Shown here one piece after another: positions 9,155-17,466 of a DNA stretch of 64,000 bases. The stretch's first letter is position 1; each line of letters opens with the position of its first letter. A program made the translations under genes and the position numbers. The stretch is from NCBI RefSeq assembly GCF_026343125.1, contig NZ_JAPEMB010000001.1, positions 3,849,501-3,913,500 on the forward strand. The letters are read 5' to 3'. The stretch is from Streptomyces sp. NBC_00094. GTDB lineage: Bacteria; Actinomycetota; Actinomycetes; Streptomycetales; Streptomycetaceae. The notes under the pieces are model-generated. The model saw only the letters and a program-made list of their open reading frames with translations, did no database searches and was not told the origin of the DNA.

Positions 9155-10992
9155 GCCTGACCACCCTTCTTGGGCTCGTCGTCGATGATCTCGGCGTCGA
9201 CGACGTCGTCGTCCTGCGCCTGGCCGGCACCGGCCTCGCCGCCCGCGGCCTGCGCGCCCTGCGCGTCGGCGTAGAGGGCCTGGCCGAGCTTCTGGGAGAC
9301 GGCCGCGACCTTCTCGGTGGCGGTGCGGATCTCGGCGGTGTCCTCGCCCTTGAGCTTCTCCTTCAGCTCGACGAGCGCGGCCTCGACCTCGGCCTTGACG
9401 TCACCGGGGACCTTGTCCTCGTTGTCCTTGAGGAACTTCTCCGTCTGGTAGACGAGCTGCTCGCCCTGGTTGCGGGACTCGGCGGCCTCGCGGCGACGGT
9501 GGTCCTCGTCCGCGTACTGCTCGGCCTCCTGGCGCATGCGGTCGACCTCGTCCTTCGGCAGCGAGGAGCCGCCGGTGACGGTCATCTTCTGCTCCTTGCC
9601 CGTGCCCAGGTCCTTCGCGGTCACGTGCATGATGCCGTTGGCGTCGATGTCGAAGGCGACCTCGATCTGCGGGACGCCACGCGGCGCCGGCGGCAGACCG
9701 GTCAGCTCGAACATGCCGAGCTTCTTGTTGTACGCCGCGATCTCGCGCTCGCCCTGGTAGACCTGGATCTGCACGGACGGCTGGTTGTCCTCGGCCGTCG
9801 TGAAGATCTCGGACCGCTTGGTCGGGATCGTGGTGTTGCGCTCGATGAGCTTGGTCATGATCCCTCCCTTGGTCTCGATACCGAGGGACAGCGGGGTCAC
9901 GTCGAGGAGCAGGACGTCCTTGACCTCACCCTTGAGGACACCGGCCTGGAGCGCGGCGCCGATGGCGACGACCTCGTCCGGGTTGACGCCCTTGTTGGCG
10001 TCCTGACCGCCGGTCAGCTCCTTGACGAGCTCGGCGACGGCCGGCATACGGGTCGAACCACCGACGAGAACGACGTGGTCGATCTCGGAGAGGTTGATGC
10101 CCGCGTCCTTGATGACGTTGTGGAACGGCACCTTGCAGCGGTCGAGCAGGTCCGAGGTCAGCTGCTGGAACTGGGCGCGCGTGAGCTTCTCGTCCAGGTG
10201 CAGCGGGCCCTCGGCGGAGGCCGTGATGTACGGCAGGTTGATCGAGGTCTCCGTGGAGGAGGACAGCTCGATCTTCGCCTTCTCGGCGGCCTCGCGCAGG
10301 CGCTGGAGCGCCATCTTGTCCTTGGCCAGGTCCACGCCGTGGCCGTTCTGGAACTGCGTCACCAGGTAGTCGACGACGCGCTGGTCCCAGTCGTCACCAC
10401 CGAGGTGGTTGTCACCGTTGGTGGCCTTCACCTCGACGACGCCGTCGCCGATCTCCAGGAGGGACACGTCGAAGGTGCCGCCACCGAGGTCGAAGACGAG
10501 GATCGTCTGGTCGTCCTTGTCGAGGCCGTAGGCCAGGGCGGCCGCGGTCGGCTCGTTGACGATGCGCAGGACGTTGAGGCCCGCGATCTCACCGGCCTCC
10601 TTGGTGGCCTGACGCTCGGAGTCGTTGAAGTACGCCGGGACGGTGATGACCGCGTCGACGACCTTCTCGCCCAGGTACGCCTCGGCGTCACGCTTGAGCT
10701 TCTGCAGGATGAAGGCGCTCATCTGCTGCGGGTTGAAGTTCTTGCCGTCGATCTCGATCTTCCAGTCGGTGCCCATGTGGCGCTTGACCGACCGGATGGT
10801 CCTGTCGACGTTGGTGACGGCCTGACGCTTGGCCACCTCGCCGACGAGCACCTCGCCGTTCTTCGCGAAGGCGACGACGGACGGCGTGGTCCTGGCGCCC
10901 TCGGCGTTGGTGATGACGGTGGGCTCGCCGCCTTCCAGAACGCTGACGACGGAGTTAGTCGTGCCCAGGTCGATGCCGACCGCACGTGCCAT
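9151..10992 (-). CDS. dnaK: DnaK chaperone (Hsp70)
   Basis: The protein has 613 aa, with an ATG at 10992 after GGAGG (CTCCTCC complement region). I start at MARAVGIDLGTTNS rather than at codons farther upstream that run into the HAIR. The ATPase domain covers residues 1-360 (GIDLGTTNS, FDLGGGTFDVS, VLVGGSTRMP). The substrate-binding domain contains LLDVTPLSLGIETKGG, followed by the helical lid and a Gly/Ala plus acidic tail ending in the EEVD-like stretch of bacterial DnaK. It also acts as co-repressor of HspR. It is the first gene of the operon. Confidence 0.98.
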   Translation of the reverse strand: MARAVGIDLGTTNSVVSVLEGGEPTVITNAEGARTTPSVVAFAKNGEVLVGEVAKRQAVTNVDRTIRSVKRHMGTDWKIEIDGKNFNPQQMSAFILQKLKRDAEAYLGEKVVDAVITVPAYFNDSERQATKEAGEIAGLNVLRIVNEPTAAALAYGLDKDDQTILVFDLGGGTFDVSLLEIGDGVVEVKATNGDNHLGGDDWDQRVVDYLVTQFQNGHGVDLAKDKMALQRLREAAEKAKIELSSSTETSINLPYITASAEGPLHLDEKLTRAQFQQLTSDLLDRCKVPFHNVIKDAGINLSEIDHVVLVGGSTRMPAVAELVKELTGGQDANKGVNPDEVVAIGAALQAGVLKGEVKDVLLLDVTPLSLGIETKGGIMTKLIERNTTIPTKRSEIFTTAEDNQPSVQIQVYQGEREIAAYNKKLGMFELTGLPPAPRGVPQIEVAFDIDANGIMHVTAKDLGTGKEQKMTVTGGSSLPKDEVDRMRQEAEQYADEDHRRREAAESRNQGEQLVYQTEKFLKDNEDKVPGDVKAEVEAALVELKEKLKGEDTAEIRTATEKVAAVSQKLGQALYADAQGAQAAGGEAGAGQAQDDDVVDAEIIDDEPKKGGQA

Positions 10993-11014
10993 TTCAATTC
11001 CTCCAGCTGACTGA

Positions 11015-11035
11015 CTTGAGTGGATCTGACTCAAG
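11015..11035. promoter_or_regulatory. HAIR operator of dnaK, perfect consensus
   Basis: CTTGAGT-GGATCTG-ACTCAAG is a perfect match to the HAIR consensus. It lies 23 bp before the dnaK start, where bound HspR would block transcription. Confidence 0.95.
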
Positions 11036-11066
11036 GATGCACGACACCCCTCGACGAGTCAACAGA

Positions 11067-11087
11067 CCTGAGCGGAGTCGGCTCAAC
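11067..11087. promoter_or_regulatory. second HAIR-like operator of dnaK
   Basis: CCTGAGC-N7-GCTCAAC keeps the 7-base spacing and most consensus bases. A further half-site ACTCAAAG stands at 11105-11112. Multiple inverted repeats before dnaK are known from other streptomycetes. Confidence 0.75.
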
Positions 11088-11270
11088 TCTTCGCCCGGCG
11101 CGTCACTCAAAGAGGGGCCGGAAGGGGGTCCGGAGGCCAGGGCGAGCGCGTCGATCCCGTTCCGCGCGGGGTCGTGCGTGAGAGAGTCCGGATGCTCCTT
11201 GCCGGGCAAAGCAGGCATATCCCACGAATATCCCATGATTCTCATCGGCTCACTCGGAAGGGTGTGGGGA

Positions 11271-11759
11271 ATGACGGCCAAGCGCACCTTCGACGTCCTG
11301 GGCGGACTCGCCCTGCTGGTCGCCCTCGCCCCGGTCCTCGTCGCCGTCGCCCTCTCGGTCGCGCTCGGCGGCGCGACCCCCGGCCACGGCGTGCTGCGGC
11401 GCCGGACGGTGGCGGGGCTCGACGGGCGCACCTTCACGATGCTGACCTTCCGCACGAAGAGCCCGCTGGCCGCGCTGCCCCTGCTGCTGCACGTCGTCGG
11501 GGGCCGGATGTCGCTGGTCGGACCGTGTCCGCTGGCCCCGTCCCACCGCGAGTGCGCGGGCGAGGGACGCCGCCGGCTCTCCGTACGACCGGGGCTCACC
11601 GGTCCGTGGCAGATCAGCGGACGCTCGGAACTGCCGTGGGAGGAGCGCGAGCTGCTCGACCTCCACTATGTGGACCACCACTGGCTCGGAATGGACCTGA
11701 CCATCCTGGCGCGTACGCTTCCTGCAGTCCGCAGGCGTCGCGCGGCAAGGTTTGCCTGA
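11271..11759 (+). CDS. shortened bacterial sugar transferase (Bac_transf)
   Basis: The protein has 162 aa, ATG after GGGTGTGGGG. It matches the polyisoprenyl-phosphate sugar-1-phosphate transferase family: one N-terminal membrane segment (RTFDVLGGLALLVALAPVLV), RRTVAGLDGRTFTMLTFRTKS, GGRMSLVGPCPL, then SVRPGLTGPWQISGRSELPWEER and DLHYVDHHWLGMDL. Between FRTKS and GGRMSLVG about 35 residues normally present (the region holding the LDELPQ motif) are missing. It is therefore a short or degenerate form whose activity is doubtful. It is divergent from dnaK across the HAIR sites. Confidence 0.75.
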   Translation: MTAKRTFDVLGGLALLVALAPVLVAVALSVALGGATPGHGVLRRRTVAGLDGRTFTMLTFRTKSPLAALPLLLHVVGGRMSLVGPCPLAPSHRECAGEGRRRLSVRPGLTGPWQISGRSELPWEERELLDLHYVDHHWLGMDLTILARTLPAVRRRRAARFA

Positions 11760-11840
11760 GCGACACAGATCACCGTGAGTGCCGCTACAGCGCGGGGCCG
11801 TGACCCGGTAATCTCAGCACGGACTCAATAAGTTACCGCT

Positions 11841-11870
11841 TAGTAGGCCCGCGAGTAGTAGGCCCGCGAG
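11841..11870. repeat. perfect 15-bp direct repeat in the leader of the Fe-S gene
   Basis: Two adjacent copies of TAGTAGGCCCGCGAG end 20 bp before the ATG of the next gene. They may be a duplicated operator or a replication slip. Confidence 0.85.
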
Positions 11871-11890
11871 GCCCGCCCGAGGAGCCCTTC

Positions 11891-14140
11891 ATGCAACTCG
11901 CCGCGATCGTCGTGTCGATCGTCATCACGGTGGTGGCCGTCGCGCTGTTCGGCCGTGCCACCGTGCAGATCTACCGCTTCGTGCGGCTCGGTCAGCCCGT
12001 CCCCGCGGGCACGCGCACCGGCGACCCCACGCAGCGCACCATCACCCTGGCCAAGGAGTTCCTCGGCCACACCCGGATGAACCGCTGGGGCATCGTCGGC
12101 GTCGCGCACTGGTTCGTCGCGGTGGGCTTCTTCGCACTGCTCCTGACGATCGTCAACGCCTTCGGCCAGCTGTTCCAGGCCGACTGGCTGATCCCGATCA
12201 TCGGTGACTGGCTGCCGTACGAGATCTTCACCGAGTTCCTCGGCCTGATGACCGTCCTCGGCATCGTGACGCTCATCGTGATCCGGCAGCTGAGCAAGCC
12301 GACCAAGGCGGGCCGCAAGTCCCGCTTCACCGGCTCCAAGACGGGCCAGGCGTACTTCGTCGAGGCCGTCATCCTGATCGTCGGCGCCTGCATCATGACG
12401 CTCCGCGCCCTCGAAGGCGTCCAGCACCACGTGACCAGCTGGGAGCCGGGCTTCTTCGCCTCGTACCCGCTGATCGCGCTGCTCGACGGCCTGAGCCTGA
12501 GCACGATCCAGTACCTGACCTACTTCGTCGCGGCGCTCAAGATCGTCACGTCCTTCACCTGGATGATCACGGTCTCGCTCAACACCAACATGGGTGTCGC
12601 CTGGCACCGCTTCCTCGGCTTCCCGAACATCTGGTTCAAGCGGAACTCCGACGGCTCCACCGCCCTCGGCGCGCTCCAACCGATGACGACCGCCGGCAAG
12701 GAGATCGACTGGGAGGACCCGGCCGAGGACGCCGTCTTCGGTGTCTCCCAGGTCGAGCAGTTCTCCTGGAAGGGCATCCTCGACTTCTCCACCTGCACCG
12801 AGTGCGGCCGCTGCCAGTCGCAGTGCCCCGCCTGGAACACCGGCAAGCCGCTCTCCCCGAAGCTCCTCATCATGTCGCTGCGCGACCACGCGCACGCCAA
12901 GGCCCCGTACCTGCTCGCAGGCGGCGGCAAGGACATGGAGGGCAACGAGAAGGCGACGCCCGAGCAGCTCAAGGACGTCCCCGCCTCCGCGATCGCCGAG
13001 GCCGAGCGCCCCCTCATCGGCACCGCCGAGGAGAACGGCGTCATCGACCCGGACGTCCTGTGGTCCTGCACCACCTGCGGCGCCTGCGTCGAGCAGTGCC
13101 CGGTCGACATCGAGCACATCGACCACATCGTCGACATGCGCCGCTACCAGGTGATGATCGAGTCCGCGTTCCCGTCCGAGGCGGGCACGATGCTCAAGAA
13201 CCTGGAGAAGAAGGGCAACCCCTGGGGCCTCGCCAAGAAGGCGCGCGTCGAGTGGACCAAGGAGGTCGACTTCGAGGTCCCGATCGTGGGCAAGGACGTC
13301 GAGGACCTCTCGGAGTACGACTACCTGTACTGGGTCGGCTGCGCCGGCGCCCTGGAGGACCGGGCCAAGAAGACCACCAAGGCCTTCGCCGAGCTGCTGA
13401 ACATCGCGGGCGTCAAGTTCGCGATCATGGGCGGCGACGAGAAGTGCACCGGTGACTCCCCCCGCCGCCTCGGCAACGAGCCGCTGTTCCAGCAGCTCGC
13501 CCAGGAGAACGTCGCGATGCTGAACATGGCGTTCGGCGAGGACGACGAGGACGAGTCGACCAAGAAGCCGAAGTCGGCGAAGCGGATCGTCTCGACCTGC
13601 CCGCACTGCTTCAACACCATCGCCAACGAGTACCCGCAGCTCGGCGGCGAGTACGAGGTCATCCACCACACCCAGCTGCTCCAGCACCTCATCGACGAGG
13701 GCAAGCTGGTCCCGGTGACCCCGGTCGACGGCCTCATCACCTACCACGACCCCTGCTACCTGGGCCGTCACAACAAGGTCTACACGCCGCCGCGCGAGAT
13801 CATGTCCGCCGTCCCCGGCCTGCGCCAGCAGGAGATGCACCGCCACAAGGAGCGCGGCTTCTGCTGCGGCGCCGGTGGTGCCCGGATGTGGATGGAGGAG
13901 CGGATCGGCAAGCGCATCAACACCGAGCGCGTCGACGAGGCCCTGTCCCTCAACCCGGACATCGTCTCCACCGCCTGCCCGTTCTGCCTCGTCATGCTGA
14001 CGGACTCCGTCAACGGCAAGAAGAACGAGGGCAAGGCGAAGGAGAACCTCCAGGTCGTGGACGTGGCCCAGCTGCTCCTCGACTCGGTGAAGGCCCCGGC
14101 GGAGCCGGAGCCCGAGCCGGAGCCGGAGCCGGCCGCGTAA
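11891..14140 (+). CDS. membrane-bound (Fe-S) oxidoreductase, heterodisulfide-reductase-like
   Basis: The protein has 749 aa, ATG after GAGGAG. Residues 1-260 form a NarI/HdrE-like membrane domain with about five helices. Then come two [4Fe-4S] motifs, CTECGRCQSQCP (about 300) and CTTCGACVEQCP (about 393), and two CCG domains (CPHCFNT...DPCYLGRH and RGFCCGAGGARMW, CPFCLVML). The architecture is that of actinobacterial Fe-S proteins thought to pass electrons from acyl-CoA dehydrogenases/ETF to the quinone pool. The tail is a short Glu-Pro repeat (EPEPEPEP). It is a single-gene unit with a strong terminator. The electron donor is inferred, not shown. Confidence 0.88.
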   Translation: MQLAAIVVSIVITVVAVALFGRATVQIYRFVRLGQPVPAGTRTGDPTQRTITLAKEFLGHTRMNRWGIVGVAHWFVAVGFFALLLTIVNAFGQLFQADWLIPIIGDWLPYEIFTEFLGLMTVLGIVTLIVIRQLSKPTKAGRKSRFTGSKTGQAYFVEAVILIVGACIMTLRALEGVQHHVTSWEPGFFASYPLIALLDGLSLSTIQYLTYFVAALKIVTSFTWMITVSLNTNMGVAWHRFLGFPNIWFKRNSDGSTALGALQPMTTAGKEIDWEDPAEDAVFGVSQVEQFSWKGILDFSTCTECGRCQSQCPAWNTGKPLSPKLLIMSLRDHAHAKAPYLLAGGGKDMEGNEKATPEQLKDVPASAIAEAERPLIGTAEENGVIDPDVLWSCTTCGACVEQCPVDIEHIDHIVDMRRYQVMIESAFPSEAGTMLKNLEKKGNPWGLAKKARVEWTKEVDFEVPIVGKDVEDLSEYDYLYWVGCAGALEDRAKKTTKAFAELLNIAGVKFAIMGGDEKCTGDSPRRLGNEPLFQQLAQENVAMLNMAFGEDDEDESTKKPKSAKRIVSTCPHCFNTIANEYPQLGGEYEVIHHTQLLQHLIDEGKLVPVTPVDGLITYHDPCYLGRHNKVYTPPREIMSAVPGLRQQEMHRHKERGFCCGAGGARMWMEERIGKRINTERVDEALSLNPDIVSTACPFCLVMLTDSVNGKKNEGKAKENLQVVDVAQLLLDSVKAPAEPEPEPEPEPAA

Positions 14141-14154
14141 GGGTCCGTACGTGA

Positions 14155-14192
14155 GAGAGGGCCGCCCCGCGTGATCGCGGGGCGGCCCTCTC
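14155..14192. terminator. 17-bp hairpin terminator
   Basis: GAGAGGGCCGCCCCGCG (14155-14171) pairs perfectly with 14176-14192 across a TGAT loop, 15 bp after the Fe-S gene. Confidence 0.92.
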
Positions 14193-14356
14193 CGTTTGAG
14201 GTGGTACGCCGGACTTGTCACAGCGTCCGCGCGCCTGCCCACCAGCCATGTCACGGCCCCGCCGTCCCCTGGGGATCCCTTAGGGGATGTCACAGCTCAG
14301 TGGCAAGGCTCGGCCGGACGAGCGCCCCCACAGCCGGAGCGGGTACGTTCAAGGGC

Positions 14357-15283
14357 GTGGCTGGATTCAGGAACGGACGCGGCCGGGACAACCGCCCCCC
14401 GCAGCAACAGCAGCAGCAACCGCAGCAGGCGCCCTACGGGTACGACGCGGCCCCGCCGCCGTACCCGCAGCAGCAGCAGTGGCCCCCGCAGAGCGGCCAG
14501 TACGGCGGTCAGCAGGGCGGTCCGCAGAGCGGTCAGTACGGCGGTCAGTACGGCGGCCCGCAGGGGCAGTCGCAGCAGCCGTACGGGGAGCCGGAGTACT
14601 TCGGGGACCCCCACGGGCAGCAGCCGCGGTCGCAGCAGCCGCACCCCGGCACGGCGAACAACCCGGGCCACACGCAGATGTTCAGCGTCGACGACCCGTA
14701 CGGCGGCGCCGCCGGATACCAGGCGCCCCCCGCGCCCACGGGCCCCCGCCTCCCCTGGAAGGCGCTCCTGAGCGGCATCGTGCTGCGCCCGGCGGACACC
14801 TTCCTCCGGATGCGGGACCACGCCGTCTGGGGCCCGGCGCTGATCGTCACGTTCCTCTACGGCCTGCTCGCGATCTTCGGCTTCGACAAGGCGCGCGACG
14901 AGGCGATCAACGCGACCCTGTCGACGGCGATCCCGTACGTCCTGATGACGGCCCTCGGCTTCGTCGTCGGCGGACTGATCCTCGGCGCGGTCACGCACAC
15001 GCTCGCCCGCCAGCTCGGCGGCGACGGCTCCTGGCAGCCGACCGTGGGCCTGTCGATGCTGATCATGTCGATCACCGACGCGCCCCGGCTCGTCTTCGCG
15101 CTCTTCCTGGGCGGCGAGAACGGTCTCGTCCAGGTCGTCGGCTGGCTGACCTGGCTGGCGCTCGGAGCCCTCCTCACCCTGATGGTGAGCCGCTCGCACG
15201 ACCTGCCGTGGCCGAAGGCGCTGGGCGCGTCGGCGATCCAGCTGGTGGCCCTGCTGAGCCTGATCAAGCTGGGCACGCTGTAA
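14357..15283 (+). CDS. Yip1-family membrane protein with Gln/Gly/Tyr-rich N-terminus
   Basis: The protein has 308 aa, GTG start. No good Shine-Dalgarno is present. A TACGTT box lies 8 bases before the GTG, so the mRNA may be leaderless. Residues 1-130 are low complexity (runs of Gln, repeated SGQYGGQ and PYG segments). Residues 135-305 form a Yip1 domain with about five membrane helices (LSGIVLRPADTFLRMRDH, ALIVTFLYGLLAIFGFD, YVLMTALGFVVGGLILGAV). Yip1 proteins in bacteria have no settled role; eukaryotic relatives act in vesicle traffic. The disordered cytoplasmic tail could drive clustering. Confidence 0.8.
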   Translation: MAGFRNGRGRDNRPPQQQQQQPQQAPYGYDAAPPPYPQQQQWPPQSGQYGGQQGGPQSGQYGGQYGGPQGQSQQPYGEPEYFGDPHGQQPRSQQPHPGTANNPGHTQMFSVDDPYGGAAGYQAPPAPTGPRLPWKALLSGIVLRPADTFLRMRDHAVWGPALIVTFLYGLLAIFGFDKARDEAINATLSTAIPYVLMTALGFVVGGLILGAVTHTLARQLGGDGSWQPTVGLSMLIMSITDAPRLVFALFLGGENGLVQVVGWLTWLALGALLTLMVSRSHDLPWPKALGASAIQLVALLSLIKLGTL

Positions 15284-15310
15284 CGGCGTACCCCCGCGTA
15301 CGGACGCACC

Positions 15311-15343
15311 GGAGGCCCCCCTCGCACGGCGATGGGGGCCTCC
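15311..15343. terminator. bidirectional hairpin terminator
   Basis: GGAGGCCCCC (15311-15320) pairs with GGGGGCCTCC (15334-15343) between the converging Yip1 and response-regulator genes. Confidence 0.88.
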
Positions 15344-15350
15344 CGTCCGT

Positions 15351-16049
15351 TCAGCGGCTCCGGCCGATGCGCCACCACTCCTTGCGGTCGTCCGTCCCGT
15401 CCGCCCAGAACTCCAGGAGGTCGCCCGGCGCGAGCCCGAGCGCCCGCTCGATCTCCCCGGGGGTGAGGCTGCGCAGCGATTCCGACAGCGACCGGGTCAG
15501 GTCGTGCCAGTAGCCACGCAGCGTCGTCTCGCTCACGAACAGCTGCCGCGCGACCTGGGCGTAGCTCAGCCCGCGGGCCCGGCCGTGCAGGATCTGGCGC
15601 TGGCGCTCGCTGAGCAGCGTGATGCAGTCGCGCCGGACGAGGACCTCCAGGATGCCGACGACCGGCTGCGGTACGGCGGTGCCGCCGGCGGCGACGTCGA
15701 GGAAGAGCCGCTCGGCCTGCTCGCGCGGCAGCGCCTTGGAGACGATGCCGACGGCGCCGGCCGCCACGCAGGCCGCGAGCACGAACCGGCGTTCCTCCTG
15801 GCTGTAGACGCAGACGCGGTAGCCGTGGCGGGTCAGGGTGCGGATGGCGGCGATGCCCTGGCGGACGTCGGGTTGCCGTTCGAGGTTGGCGAGGTGCAGG
15901 TCGAGCAGGACGACGTCGGCCACGGGTGCGCGGCGCACGAGCTCCTCCACCGTCGCGACCGCGGCGACGACGTCGAGCCCGGGCATGAGCAGGCCGAACG
16001 ACTCGCGGATCAGTGACGCGTCGTCGACGACCGCCACCGCGGGCCTCAT
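15351..16049 (-). CDS. NarL/FixJ-type response regulator
   Basis: The protein has 232 aa. Its ATG overlaps the kinase stop as ATGA. The receiver domain has the acidic pair D9-D10 (VAVVDDASL), likely phospho-acceptor D50 (VVLLDLHL) and the Lys switch in GIVSKALP. The C-terminal helix-turn-helix is LuxR-like (LLSERQRQILHGRARGLSYA, QVARQLFVSETTLRGYWHDL). The extra C-terminal tail (about 40 residues, GEIERALGLAPGDLLEFWA) is not part of the usual HTH. Target genes are unknown. Confidence 0.88.
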   Translation of the reverse strand: MRPAVAVVDDASLIRESFGLLMPGLDVVAAVATVEELVRRAPVADVVLLDLHLANLERQPDVRQGIAAIRTLTRHGYRVCVYSQEERRFVLAACVAAGAVGIVSKALPREQAERLFLDVAAGGTAVPQPVVGILEVLVRRDCITLLSERQRQILHGRARGLSYAQVARQLFVSETTLRGYWHDLTRSLSESLRSLTPGEIERALGLAPGDLLEFWADGTDDRKEWWRIGRSR

Positions 16050-17344
16050 GAGGCGTCCGCGAAGGCGGCCCGTACGGTCGGACCGGCAGGGCCCGCGGGA
16101 CCCGTCGTCCCGGCCTCCGGCCCCGGGCGGGAGTGGACCGTCACGGTCGTTCCCTCGCCCACGGCGGACTCGATCCCGACCATGAGGCCCCGTCGGCGCA
16201 GCTCGCCGACGACCACCTCGCGCAGCCCGACCCCGGCGGTCGCCGACGCCGGGTCGAACCCGACGCCGTCGTCGTGCACGGTCAGCGTCCAGCCCCCGGA
16301 ACAGGCCCCGCTCCCGGCCACCCCGGAGCCTCCCCCGTCGCCGGATCCGTCTCCGTCGAGGTGTACCACCACCTCGTGCGCGCGGGCGTGCGCCCGGACG
16401 TTCAGCAGGACGCTCTCGAAGGCGCGCTCGAGCGCCTCCGCCTGCGCGGTGGGAATCCGCAGGCCGGCGCCGAGGTCGAGAGACGCGGTGACGTTCAGGT
16501 CGGCGAAGCGGTCGCACACCCGCCTGACCAGCGCGGTGAGCCCCACCGAGGGCCCGGCGACGTCGGCGGCGTACACCTCCCCGCCCCGCAGGTAGGACCG
16601 CATGCGCCGGAGCTCCACCTCCGCCTGGCCGACGAGCCGGGCGCGGGAGACGTCGTCCCCCTGCTCGGTGAGCAGGCGCATGACGGCGACGCCGTTGTGC
16701 ATCATCACCTGGGCCCGGCGTTCCTCCTCGCGCCGCGCCAGCTCCGCGGCACGCGCGCGTGACGCGTCGGCGTCGTGCGCGATGCGCCGGGTGTACCCGA
16801 AGAACATGCGGGCGACCAGCGCGTACACGACGTAGGTGAGGACGTTGCCGACGGCGGTCGAGGCCATGTCGACGCCCACGTCGCCGCCCAGATAGACGAC
16901 GTAGGAGAGGGAGACGGCGAGCAGGCTGGCCGCCCAGAGGCCGAGGCCGCGCACGCCTCCGGCCGTGATGATGACGCAGAGCGCGTACCCCGGCTGGAAC
17001 GCGGTCCAGGTGCCGAAGCGGTCCCAGGGCGCGAGGACCAGCGGGCCGAGTACGAGCAGGGTGCACGCCAGCGCGAAGTCCAGCGCGGACGCGAGCGTCC
17101 CCAGCGGCCTCCGGCGCACCAGCACCACCACGCTCACCACGGTCGAGGCGAGCGCCGCCGCGCCCCAGCACGCGAGGTAGGCGCCTTCGTGCGGCGCCCT
17201 GGCCGCGCCGAGCTGTACGGCGGGGACCATCTGCGCGACCGTACCGAGGCGTACCCCGGCGGTGAAGTACGAGAAGGCCCGCTCGACACCCGCCTTGGTG
17301 GTGGGCAGTTCGGCGACCCGCCACAGCCCGCTACGGATCCTCAT
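16046..17344 (-). CDS. sensor histidine kinase, DesK/NarX-like
   Basis: The protein has 432 aa, ATG after GAGGAGG. Five or six membrane helices (about residues 20-180) make up an intramembrane sensor with no large extracellular domain. The dimerisation region contains EERRAQVMMHNGVAVMRLL, where His is the likely phospho-acceptor. The residue after His is Asn instead of the usual Asp/Glu, and the conserved arginine pattern is loose. The C-terminal ATPase is short, with HDDGVGFDPASATAGVGLREV and GEGTTVTV. A Gly/Asp/Ser-rich insert sits before the D-box. It is the first gene of a two-gene operon with the regulator; the signal is unknown. Confidence 0.85.
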   Translation of the reverse strand: MRIRSGLWRVAELPTTKAGVERAFSYFTAGVRLGTVAQMVPAVQLGAARAPHEGAYLACWGAAALASTVVSVVVLVRRRPLGTLASALDFALACTLLVLGPLVLAPWDRFGTWTAFQPGYALCVIITAGGVRGLGLWAASLLAVSLSYVVYLGGDVGVDMASTAVGNVLTYVVYALVARMFFGYTRRIAHDADASRARAAELARREEERRAQVMMHNGVAVMRLLTEQGDDVSRARLVGQAEVELRRMRSYLRGGEVYAADVAGPSVGLTALVRRVCDRFADLNVTASLDLGAGLRIPTAQAEALERAFESVLLNVRAHARAHEVVVHLDGDGSGDGGGSGVAGSGACSGGWTLTVHDDGVGFDPASATAGVGLREVVVGELRRRGLMVGIESAVGEGTTVTVHSRPGPEAGTTGPAGPAGPTVRAAFADAS

Positions 17345-17411
17345 CGTCCTCCTCGGCTCCGGGGCAGCCTTCCGGCACGCACGATGAAGATAGTTGAGCG
17401 GCATGCCTAAA

Positions 17412-17438
17412 GGCAGGGCCTCGGAAAGAGACCCTGCC
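17412..17438. terminator. short hairpin after the M23 peptidase gene
   Basis: GGCAGGG (17412-17418) and CCCTGCC (17432-17438) pair, with partial extension (AA...TT). It lies just past the 3' end of the minus-strand gene. Confidence 0.5.
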
Positions 17439-17466
17439 CTTGGAGAGTTGGACGAGAGGGGACGTA

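Noticed and set aside
11840..14293. An 817-codon minus-strand frame opposite the Fe-S oxidoreductase.
   Set aside because: Composition typical of an antisense shadow, and the plus-strand gene has clear Fe-S motifs.
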